Assembly (NCBI GenBank): GCA_026874595.1
Contig: CM049308.1
Location: 23,400,367 to 23,464,366, forward strand
From: Sipunculus nudus
Taxonomy: Eukaryota; Annelida; Sipuncula; Golfingiida; Sipunculidae
Direction: 5' to 3'
DNA length: 64,000 bases
Positions 47,760 through 58,800 of the stretch are shown in pieces (positions within the stretch are counted from its first letter, which is position 1; every line of letters starts with the position of its first letter). The notes under the pieces are model-generated. The model searched no databases. It saw nothing but the letters and a program-made list of their open reading frames with translations, and was not told where the DNA came from. The translations under genes and the position numbers were made by a program.

Positions 47760-49514
47760 ATTCGCATCTAGTTTTCGCCGTTCTCCCGGAATTCACTTCT
47801 AATAATGATTGCATTTTCTGAAACACAAGCATGAATTCCTGTAATTTTCTTGTAATTTTGGACTTATTTCTACATTTCATTAGGTTTGATTCCCATTTAA
47901 AACACCAGAAGGGATTATTCTAGCTTTATATGGTTTTCGGGACATGTGAGTTGACCACAATTAGGACAGGAATAACAGACCTCCATTACCTTCTTACACA
48001 CCTCATTCCTGAATTCCAAGAAATTTTAAGCCTTTTTGGGAGACAGATTTTCAAAGAAGCTCCCTTATTTTTTGTAATTTCCTGTCACTCGATAGAATGA
48101 GAAGAACTGACAAAAGTTGTTGCCAGAATAATCCTACATCATTTAATTCATCTGAAACCATATATATTCAGACCAAGTTTTGAGATTGTTTAGAAAACAA
48201 CCCATACATGACACGTGGTAGACTGAGGGACATGGTTTTGAGATTTTCCAGAGAGTTACTAATGACAGTCATTGTATTATTTGCTGCTGAAAACATTTTT
48301 TTTCTATTTCATTAGATTCCTTCTGGATTTAAACATAAAAAGTCTGCGGAATTGTTTCAATAGAGTAATATTTTTTTTATATTTGATTGTTTTTCTCGGT
48401 TATTTTACACACACACGCGTTACCAGTAATTTTTTTCTGCTATCAGAACATATAAAATTTTAAAATAAAATGAATGGAAATGCTTCAAATAGACAGTATA
48501 AATTGAGAATTTACTTCAAAACTTTTAAAAGATTTATGTAAAATTCCACTTGAAGTAGTCTTCGAATGAAGCCCTTAGATCAAAGTTCCAGTTTTTATCC
48601 TAAATTTCGTACATTATCAGAAAACTATATAAATATGGTAATTAAAAACTGTGATTGTGCAGATTTGATAGCCATGAGACAAATACTCATAATAACCAGA
48701 CCTGTGAATCCTTAGAAAAAAAATATAGGGATCTTATCTCTTTAATGCTATTGGAAATGAGTGTGCAGTATGTTCTTTATGTACCATTCTAAAACTGAAT
48801 TTTTGCCAATAATATGAAATAAAAATGTTCTCTTTTATAACATAATTAACACATACAGTGTCAAAGAAACATCATCTGGTCACGTGATTTTGAGATACTA
48901 TAGAATTGCTGAACTGTTCAAATTAATGCTTTAATACTCGGGGGACATTTCATCTAGTAAAATATGTTGACATCACACACATATAATTAAAAACAAATCG
49001 TGAAGATGCTGATTGAAATATAGATTGGTACTATGGATGTGAGTTTTTATTACCTGTGTTGGTATTAATTCGGGTTTGATGGTATTGAATCTTGTACAAC
49101 AGGTTTGTTTTTGTGTAGTTTAAATTATACAGAAAAATCTGTTTTGACGGGCATCTCTGTATTACATCTCTACTGTGATCTTGTCGTATCTCCATAAAGG
49201 CCACATTATTGATCGGACTACAACCTTCACGCACTGTTCTGATTGCATTCGTTCTACTGATTCATTTCACTTAGCCACTGCTTCCTCGTGGAACACTTCC
49301 CATAGATTGCTACCATGTAGCCGTGAATTATTGGCACCAGGAAACAATGGTTCACACATGACTTGCACCCAGAAATGCCCCTCTCTCATTGGTCAAAATC
49401 AGTGATCAAAGAATCTTGGCACATGTGCCAGCGCCTTGGATACAGTGAGACAACACTGCAAGGAGCGTGTAGTGAGAAGACGAGACAGCTGCCATAACCT
49501 TGACCCTCTAAAAC

Positions 49515-50345
49515 GGAAACCCATAAAGCTGTGTACACATTTATGCGTTTATCCGGCAACGGCAACGACAATGCGTTTTTATTGTCCACATTAACCCGGC
49601 ATAATTATAATGGGAAGCTTATTTGTTCATCACGATGGACCTCCAGTGCAAAGATATCCTTCAGAATATTGCCTTTGCTTTAAATTACCGTGCCGACAAG
49701 ATGAAAAAGTAAAGGATTATACTGGATTCAATTCATTAAGCGAAGGCAAAAACAGAAAGGAACATTTAAATTTATATTATATTATCATGTGTGTAGACAA
49801 AAATTTTCTACCGTACCTTTTTTTAACTTTTCAGTCGATATTTTGCCTTTTCGGGGCACCAAAGTGACCAAGGATGCCCGCGCATGGTAGCAGTAACGCC
49901 ATATTATGGGAGCGGCGCCATACGATAACGTCCGGTAACGGCATTAAATCGCTCACAGACCGATTCGAATAATATCAGGATAGTCGTACCGCATTGTCCT
50001 TGCCGTGCCGTGCGCATGTGTACACACCAATGATTTTTCATTCGACCCATTTTTTTCTGTTGCCGCGATATTGTTGCCGGAAAAACGAATGAATGTGTAC
50101 ACTGCTTAATGCAGTGTCAAAGGCAATATTAAGAAGGATACACCGCCCTTGGGGTCCATCGTGATGATCAAAACACGTGCGATTTGGCCTCCGATTATAA
50201 ATTTGCCGGATTAATGTGTACACCCAAAGCGCTTTGTCATTGTCGTCGCCGTTGCCGTTACCGGATAACCGTATATACGAATGTTTACATAGTTTTATTG
50301 TTTTCGGATTGTCGTTGCTGGAAAAACGGATGAATTTGTACACAC
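49515..50345. repeat. Inverted-repeat element with GTGTACACA and CCGGCAACGGCAACG motifs
   Basis: The left part (about 49515-49690: GTGTACACATTTATGCG, TCCGGCAACGGCAACGACAA, CATCACGATGGACC, ATATTGCCTTTG) matches the right part read in reverse (about 50110-50345: CATCACGATGGACC, GTATCCTTC, ATATTGCCTTTG, with TCCGGTAACGGCAACG upstream). The arms are unequal and the right half also contains further GTGTACAC copies. It could be a foldback element or two insertions in opposite orientation. I do not recognise the family. Confidence 0.6.
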
Positions 50346-51774
50346 TTTTATGGACAAAACCTTCCAGTGTCTGTTACTTGGAAGTCAAGGTTCACTGTGC
50401 TGAAAATTGACATCTCAGTTATTTACTGCTTCTTCGTCAGTATTTATGATAGCTTTAATTTATAAACGAAAGTTGTGTTACTTTTCATCAGCAAGGTCAT
50501 GAATAAAACTTAATAGCCAGAAGGTGTCGGTGAATAAACCAAATGATATCTAGTCGATATGTAATGGATATGTAAACGATGTACTCTTTGAGCTCAGGGA
50601 TTTGGGTATATCCCTGTGTACTAGGTTTGTTGGTTCTGGGTATGTATATGAATAGAACTTGAATATTGTTTGTTAGGGGATGTAAAATGGAGTGGATTTT
50701 ATTATAAAGTCATTGCGTGTATGATTTCCAGTGCTGTGTTGCCACGCCTTTTCTGTGTAATGTTATACATAATTGTAGGATGCACCCTGTGTATATATAA
50801 TAAAAACAGTAAACTATGTATTGGTGTTTTAATTATTCACCTCTTACGTCCATTGTTTTGCTCTTTTAACAATCTCCGGCATGTGAGAAGATATAAGTGA
50901 AGTGAAATATCTTATTTCAGATGGCAGGAAATATTATTGCAAAAATGTTGTGATTTGTGTCAATAATTTTGCACGCGTGCATGAAAAATGGTCAAGTAAG
51001 GGAAAGATCAAAGTAAAGGTGTGAAACCTACATCAAATGTTGTTAAATCCCTAACTGAACTCTCACACGAATTAAGCTGTCAATGTGATGTGACGATTTT
51101 ACTTCCGTAAAATTTTGTAACTTGCCTCAGTCCCCATGGTATGGTCTGAAGAAAGATGTATGGATACAGTAGCGAGTGTAGATATTTCATGAAATGTTTG
51201 TTTCTATTGTTATTCGGACTGCATATGCTGCGTGAACAGAGGCGGCACGCTCAAATACACATTTACATAATTTAAAACTTTTACTAAAGTGATAAAAGAA
51301 CAGAAATATGGGACGTTTAATAAATCGTCATTTAGGAGTGACAGTGATATTGAATGTATTCGACGCAATTAATAAATGACAGATAAATTACCTTCCAGGT
51401 AAATGTAAATCACTCTGACGCTAAATAATTAACAGGATTCACTGTGCAAATGTCCGGTCCAGGTTTACAAATAAAATATTTGATTGCCCAATCTTTCACC
51501 ATAAATTTACCCTTGAAAATGACACAACAAATTCGGCATTAAAATGGGATTTTTACATATCTGAATACTAAATATTTAATGTTTTTATTCTGTGTACGAC
51601 GCCTGTATTTTCACGTCTTTGCTTTAAATGAATACCTTTAGTTTCAAGCGCGACTGGAGTGGATTACACATTTTGGATTCGAGCATTTGTCCACTTTGTA
51701 TTATCGGAATCGCACGCGATTACTCATTGTAATGAGAACTGTATTATCTATATTATAAGGGTATATTTGAAGCA

Positions 51775-52070
51775 GGGACGTCAGCAGGGGCGGATCAAGG
51801 ATTTAGGAAAAGGAGGGATCCACTCGAGAGGACTAAAGACAAAGCGTAAAAAAGGTCCTTAGGTCCATAAAAGGGCGGTCCCAAACCGGGAAAATTGGTC
51901 AGAAACCCTTAAAGAAAGGTTGCAGCGGCTGATAAAGGGGGGGGGGGGGTCCGGAATCCCTGGACTATTTGACGGCTGAAAGAATGGAATGTAGCACTTT
52001 CGTGCTGGACGCTGACAGGCCGGGGCTTTGGGGGGGGGGGGGGGGGGGCGTAAGCGTTCAGTTTTGGAAT
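51775..52070. repeat. Repeat-like segment with poly-G tracts
   Basis: Begins with CAGGGGCGGATCAAGGATTT, a phrase style common at the ends of invertebrate transposon relics. It contains G runs at 51937-51949 and 52030-52048. No ORF of note and no defined end. Confidence 0.4.
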
Positions 52071-52435
52071 AGCCCTGTTCATAATTATTCAATTGAGCCT
52101 TCATAAAACAAGTAACCATCATGCGAGATGATGCAAGGTTGATTTCAGGAGCAAAAGAGATTCCACACATTCCTTATTCCACACTTTGCACAGTTTCACA
52201 TGGTTTTGGTAAAGTTATTGGCCTAACGGTCCCTTCTCTTATTGATTTAAATATATAACGTGACAACTATCGGGGACTTGTGGCAGCACTGATGTTGGTT
52301 TTGGTATATGGCAAACGTAAGATCATATCAAGTTAAATGTTAATTTAAAAGTCAAAACCAACCTTACTTTTTACTGTAACATTCCTCTCCGAGCCACTGG
52401 CTTGTGTCAATTTCACCTGACAAAAACCCGCGATC

Positions 52436-52453
52436 CTGGGTCATATGACCCAG
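52436..52453. promoter_or_regulatory. 18-bp perfect palindrome with inverted GGTCA half-sites
   Basis: CTGGGTCATATGACCCAG is identical to its reverse complement. GGTCA and TGACC are arranged as an inverted repeat with 2-nt spacing. It sits in a locally CpG-richer stretch (52430-52520) that also has TGCGCATGC and TGACGT. Regulatory function is inference. Confidence 0.35.
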
Positions 52454-52737
52454 ACACAGCAGACGATCAGTTGATCCGCGCAGTGCGCATGCTCTTAGAA
52501 AAGTGTACTGTGACGTTAAATTTTGCTATAGAGGGTCAGGTGGCGTTCGAAAACTATACATGCAGCGCAAATCTTCTTTGCAAATATTAAAGGCTTCTGG
52601 TCATGAGCGAATATATAGACATCAGTTGCCCCTAAATAGATAGGCGAGGCCTTTTACCGTCCAGCCTAAAAACCCGGCCCTATATGCCTGTTTGTTTTTA
52701 CAAAGCATATTAAACACCCGAATCGGTTTCCACGTTA

Positions 52738-52744
52738 TTTTTTT

Positions 52745-52770
<26 letters not shown>
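52738..52770. repeat. Poly-T/poly-G junction
   Basis: About 15 T followed directly by 18 G. A simple sequence likely to be length-variable. Confidence 0.9.
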
Positions 52771-52776
<6 letters not shown>

Positions 52777-53428
52777 GAAAGGCGGAATATTGTTTGTGCA
52801 GAACCAAATTGTGTTTCCTTGCGCTCTACGTAGGCGTCATTTTTTAATGAAATGATATCAAATACGAAATATAGGGAGAAATGGGATTCCTGAACATGTC
52901 ATTATAGTGATTTGACATAGGTTATAAGACTACTCTGTTTTCTAAAATATTTTTGGTGACATTAATGTAAATTGAAAAGCATATATTCATCATTTTTACT
53001 TCCTACGCCAGAGGATTGGTTTGGCTGTAAACAATTTCAAACAATAAGATCTGAATTGATTTCGATAGTAAATTGTGGATGTTAAGTCGGTTAAATGGAC
53101 AGGAAAAAAAAAACTACAGCATAAACGGATGATAAATGTATAAAAGCGATGCCAAACTCCAGGGTGTTATATTCAGTTAGGCCTCACAAAAAGTGCTTAA
53201 CAGAATACGTGCACAAGCTCATTAATTTTGATGGACGATTCCTTTTAGAATGTTTTAGATAGTGTTGGTGATCGATACCTCTTCCAAGTATTCATAAAGG
53301 TATTATTGAAAAATGGACTAAATTTTGTATTGTTCTGTGTACAATTTAAAGAACTGAAGTATATTTTTGTTTTCTTCCTGGAAGCTAGAAAGTTTTCTCA
53401 TATTTTGCCTAGCCCGCCAAAGTAAAAC

Positions 53429-54733
53429 AGGGGACCCATTGGTCTCGACGCTCAGCTGCATTTGTCTACAAGTATATTTTGTGAGCTTTATCAAAATGTG
53501 GGTCCTGTGACCTTTGACCCTTGATCCTGTGACATAAAAATCAATAGGGTCCTTCCCTTACTGGTAGGTGAGCCGAATGTTAAAGATGTTTGGGATGAAA
53601 AGTTGGCTTCCAATATATCCAGAAATTGTTAAAGAAGAGTCCTTTGACCTTGTGACCTCAATATAAATAGTGTTTTTCCTTATTCGTAGGTAACCATACA
53701 AAAAGTTAGCAGGTTTCGGATGAAACGTTTTGCATTAACCGCATGAAACATCTTTTTAAAGAAGTAACCTTGAACTTGTTTACTCAAAATCTACAGGTTT
53801 CTTTCCCCTTCTATTAGGTAAGGAGTTTCTGAAAGCTGGAAGGTGTGGCATCAACAGTTTAGAAAGTTTCTAAACCATATAGGGTTCACAAATACCCTAA
53901 ATTTCTACGGATATGAACTTGAATTTCAAGGTCAAGGTCACCATTTTCGGAACGCCTCCAAGAACCTGGCTCAAATAATTTCAGGTGTATCCGAGGGGAA
54001 AAATATGCAGTACTTTTAAAGTTATGAGGTTCATAATTAACCTTAATTGCGGCCACTTTGACATTGAAGATGAACGTCAAGGTTACCAGTTTTCCAATAT
54101 GAGAACTTCGTATCATTGAACGTTGATCATTTTGGTTTTCATAACTATCCATCCACATATTCTTGAGAAATTTAATATTTATCAGATTTCCACCAAATAA
54201 GAAATTATTCAAGATAACCGCTACTCTTATATCGAAGGTCATGACCCAAATTTGGATATGCATCATCCTATGACTCATAACAATACATGTGCACAATATA
54301 AAGGAAATCTGCGCATTGGTTTGCGAGTTATTAACTAAGACTCTTCTGAAGTGGCAGGGATGGGGATACTAAACGGCAAAAAAATTTAAAAAAGACTACG
54401 TAGCGCAACTTGTCCTCCGTTCAAGAAAAAAGCTGTACAAGATAAACTGCAAGCCTGATTACATTAACATTGATCAAACCTGATTTTACGTAGCTGATCA
54501 TTTGGATCTATTTTATATTATTTCTTAGGTGCTCAAACACGCCCTGTACTTAGCAGAATATAGGCCACAGTGACCTCATTTCAGTTTTACAAGGAAATCA
54601 GTTTAGAATATCTGATAATGCACAGTTTCATGACCCTAGCCCTTCCGCCTACAATTTGTGCCCTGCTAACTACTGGACAGACAACGGACAAAGCGCTATA
54701 ACTCGGTTGGCTTTCAGTCATCTAAGCTAAAAA
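53429..54733 (-). mobile_element. Minus-strand copy of the AGGTCA-bearing dispersed element
   Basis: Read on the minus strand, the 5' end near 54733 is TTTTTAGCTTAGATGACTGA, followed by TTTGTCCGTTGTCTGTCC and AGCAGGGCACAAATTGTAG. The 3' end at 53460-53429 is GCAGCTGAGCGTCGAGACC, AATGGGTCCCCTG. Internally there are TGACCTTTGACCC (53508-53520) and overlapping TCAAGGTCA sites at 53926-53940. A 136-codon minus-strand open frame inside (53886-54296) shows no protein family. Confidence 0.55.
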
Positions 54734-54828
54734 TTGCCCGATTGCCCGTTGTTCATGTGCACCTGTTAAAGAATTGAAGCTCGTTTTTGTATAGGATAAT
54801 TCCTCGTGTATTTTTTCTCGACCAGTAA

Positions 54829-54832
<4 letters not shown>

Positions 54833-54869
<37 letters not shown>
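54833..54869. repeat. (AT)n microsatellite
   Basis: About 18 AT units between ACC and TTATGAAGGG. Confidence 0.95.
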
Positions 54870-54871
<2 letters not shown>

Positions 54872-55362
54872 GAAGGGAAAATCAAGTTGGCCACTCACTG
54901 AGTATTATGCGGTCCGTAGAACATTCTTTTGCCTCAGGCCTGCTCCATAGTGTGGTTTCATCATGTATGGCCTTGAGACCCGTTCAGGCTTCTTCAGTGT
55001 AGGCTCATTACTTACCTTATAGATGCAACATCAATATCCCATTCCTCAAAAGACTCCACACCAAAAGCATCACAGTTACGATACAGCTAAAGTCCTCACA
55101 CTGTCTCAACCCTTCAGATTCACAAAGCCGCTTTTGTGGTATTATAGGCTCTCAGTCTCAGGCTTAGGGCAGTTCTTCACTATAAGCTGTAGTTTCACAT
55201 AGTTACAAGTTTTTTCCCCCCTATAAAATGATTCTTTTCGTGTAGATATTGAAATTATAAAACATAATATAAAATTCTTTAAGGTACCCTGTACCTGAAA
55301 TCTGTAATCTAATAATAACTAGAATATCTTGGCACCGCAGGTGCCATAATATCCCCAGACAA

Positions 55363-55379
55363 CCCCCCCCCCCCCCCCC
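55363..55379. repeat. Poly-C tract
   Basis: A 17-nt C run preceded by GCACCGCAGGTGCC, itself a short imperfect hairpin. Confidence 0.95.
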
Positions 55380-55763
55380 TAAAATAGGCCCCCATCTTCA
55401 GCACTGTGTTAATTGTAGTTTTAATTTCCAAATTTTGGAGGATGTGGAAAATACCGCAAAATACGCTATAAGGCGGAGTAAACTGAATGTTTTCTCTGCC
55501 TTGATGAAAAGACTGTTCCCGAGTTCAGCTGGTATTGAGATTTCATATCTACAGTTATACGTTTTCCTTTTTTTAAATATTAACAAAAATGGGAAAGGTA
55601 GTGTGTCCGTGGGTGTTGTCTTAAGAATCACACAGGTCTAACCATTCGTTTCAGATTATTCTTACATTTACTCAGCTCTTTGATAAGAGTAATTCAAAAT
55701 TTTCTACCAAATACTGCAAGGTTTTAGGTACATTATTTAACCATCTTTAAACTGTAGCTTGGC

Positions 55764-55805
55764 AAAATGCAGGAAAGTGTCCTTCCGAAGTTGGGTGAAA
55801 CAGTT
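55764..55805 (+). repeat. Isolated diverged satellite unit
   Basis: AATGCAGGAAAGTGTCCTTC followed by CGAAGTTGGGTGAAACAG aligns with the satellite's ATGCACGGAAACTAATGTCC, TTCCAAAGTCTGGAGTAACAG. It sits about 60 bp left of the array and is much more diverged than any unit inside. Confidence 0.65.
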
Positions 55806-55867
55806 GATTTATGACAGAGGCTCTAAAAGAAACGTTTTTCAAAAATATTGGATGACAGCGGAGGAAT

Positions 55868-58800
55868 GGAATGCACGGAAACTAATGTCCTTCCAAAGTC
55901 TGGAGTAACAGGTGCTGCATGGAATGCACGGAAACTAATGTCCTTCCAAAGTCTGGAGTAACAGGTGCTGCATGGAATGCACGGAAACTAATGTCCTTCC
56001 AAAGTCTGGAGTAACAGGTGCTGCATGGAATGCACGGAAACTAATGTCCTTCCAAAGTCTGGAGTAACAGGTGCTGCATGGAATGCACGGAAACTAATGT
56101 CCTTCCAAAGTCTGGAGTAACAGGTGCTGCATGAATAAACGGAGACAAAGGTCCTTCCAAAGTCTGGAGTAACAGGTGCTGCATGGAATAAACGGAGACA
56201 AAGGTCCTTCCAAAGTCTGGAGTAACAGGTGCTGCATGGAATGCACGGAAACTAATGTCCTTCCAAAGTCTGGAGTAACAGGTGCTGCATGGAATGCACG
56301 GAAACTAATGTCCTTCCAAAGTCTGGAGTAACAGGTGCTGCATGGAATGCACGGAAACTAATGTCCTTCCAAAGTCTGGAGTAACAGGTGCTGCATGGAA
56401 TGCACGGAAACTAATGTCCTTCCAAAGTCTGGAGTAACAGGTGCTGCATGGAATGCACGGAAACTAATGTCCTTCCAAAGTCTGGAGTAACAGGTGCTGC
56501 ATGGAATGCACGGAAACTAATGTCCTTCCAAAGTCTGGAGTAACAGGTGCTGCATGGAATGCACGGAAACTAATGTCCTTCCAAAGTCTGGAGTAACAGG
56601 TGCTGCATGGAATGCACGGAAACTAATGTCCTTCCAAAGTCTGGAGTAACAGGTGCTGCATGGAATGCACGGAAACTAATGTCCTTCCAAAGTCTGGAGT
56701 AACAGGTGCTGCATGGAATAAACGGAGACAAAGGTCCTTCCAAAGTCTGGAGAAACAGGTGCTGCATGGAATAAACGGAGACAAAGGTCCTTCCAAAGTC
56801 TGGAGTAACAGGTGCTGCATGGAATAAACGGAGACAAATGTCCTTCCAAAGTCTGGAGTAACAGGTGCTGCATGGAATGCACGGAAACTAATGTCCTTCC
56901 AAAGTCTGGAGTAACAGGTGCTGCATGGAATAAACGGAGACAAAGGTCCTTCCAAAGTCTGGAGTAACAGGTGCTGCATGGAATAAACGGAGACAAAGGT
57001 CCTTCCAAAGTCTGGAGTAACAGGTGCTGCATGGAATAAACGGAGACAAAGGTCCTTCCAAAGTCTGGAGTAACAGGTGCTGCATGGAATAAACGGAGAC
57101 AAAGGTCCTTCCAAAGTCTGGAGTAACAGGTGCTGCATGGAATAAACGGAGACAAATGTCCTTCCAAAGTCTGGAGTAACAGGTGCTGCATGGAATAAAC
57201 GGAGACAAAGGTCCTTCCAAAGTCTGGAGTAACAGGTGCTGCATGGAATAAACGGAGACAAAGGTCCTTCCAAAGTCTGGAGTAACAGGTGCTGCATGGA
57301 ATAAACGGAGACAAAGGTCCTTCCAAAGTCTGGAGTAACAGGTGCTGCATGGAATAAACGGAGACAAAGGTCCTTCCAAAGTCTGGAGTAACAGGTGCTG
57401 CATGGAATAAACGGAGACAAATGTCCTTCCAAAGTCTGGAGTAACAGGTGCTGCATGGAATAAACGGAGACAAAGGTCCTTCCAAAGTCTGGAGTAACAG
57501 GTGCTGCATGGAATAAACGGAGACAAAGGTCCTTCCAAAGTCTGGAGTAACAGGTGCTGCATGGAATAAACGGAGACAAATGTCCTTCCAAAGTCTGGAG
57601 TAACAGGTGCTGCATGGAATAAACGGAGACAAATGTCCTTCCAAAGTCTGGAGTAACAGGTGCTGCATGGAATAAACGGAGACAAAGGTCCTTCCAAAGT
57701 CTGGAGTAACAGGTGCTGCATGGAATAAACGGAGACAAAGGTCCTTCCAAAGTCTGGAGTAACAGGTGCTGCATGGAATAAACGGAGACAAAGGTCCTTC
57801 CAAAGTCTGGAGTAACAGGTGCTGCATGGAATAAACGGAGACAAAGGTCCTTCCAAAGTCTGGAGTAACAGGTGCTGCATGGAATAAACGGAGACAAAGG
57901 TCCTTCCAAAGTCTGGAGTAACAGGTGCTGCATGGAATAAACGGAGACAAAGGTCCTTCCAAAGTCTGGAGTAACAGGTGCTGCATGGAATAAACGGAGA
58001 CAAATGTCCTTCCAAAGTCTGGAGTAACAGGTGCTGCATGGAATAAACGGAGACAAAGGTCCTTCCAAAGTCTGGAGTAACAGGTGCTGCATGGAATAAA
58101 CGGAGACAAAGGTCCTTCCAAAGTCTGGAGTAACAGGTGCTGCATGGAATAAACGGAGACAAAGGTCCTTCCAAAGTCTGGAGTAACAGGTGCTGCATGG
58201 AATAAACGGAGACAAAGGTCCTTCCAAAGTCTGGAGTAACAGGTGCTGCATGGAATAAACGGAGACAAAGGTCCTTCCAAAGTCTGGAGTAACAGGTGCT
58301 GCATGGAATAAACGGAGACAAAGGTCCTTCCAAAGTCTGGAGTAACAGGTGCTGCATGGAATAAACGGAGACAAAGGTCCTTCCAAAGTCTGGAGTAACA
58401 GGTGCTGCATGGAATAAACGGAGACGAATGTCCTTCCAAAGTCTGGAGTAACAGGTGCTGCATGGAATAAACGGAGACGAATGTCCTTCCAAAGTCTGGA
58501 GTAACAGGTGCTGCATGGAATAAACGGAGACAAAGGTCCTTCCAAAGTCTGGAGTAACAGGTGCTGCATGGAATAAACGGAGACAAATGTCCTTCCAAAG
58601 TCTGGAGTAACAGGTGCTGCATGGAATAAACGGAGACAAAGGTCCTTCCAAAGTCTGGAGTAACAGGTGCTGCATGGAATAAACGGAGACGAATGTCCTT
58701 CCAAAGTCTGGAGTAACAGGTGCTGCATGGAATAAACGGAGACGAATGTCCTTCCAAAGTCTGGAGTAACAGGTGCTGCATGGAATAAACGGAGACAAAG

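Noticed and set aside
52402-52590. 62-codon plus-strand frame in the CpG-richer patch
   Set aside because: Looks acidic and protein-like but has no recognisable motif, splice sites or homologue I can name.
53886-54296. 136-codon minus-strand open frame
   Set aside because: It lies inside a dispersed repeat copy, has no recognisable domain and no splice or promoter context.
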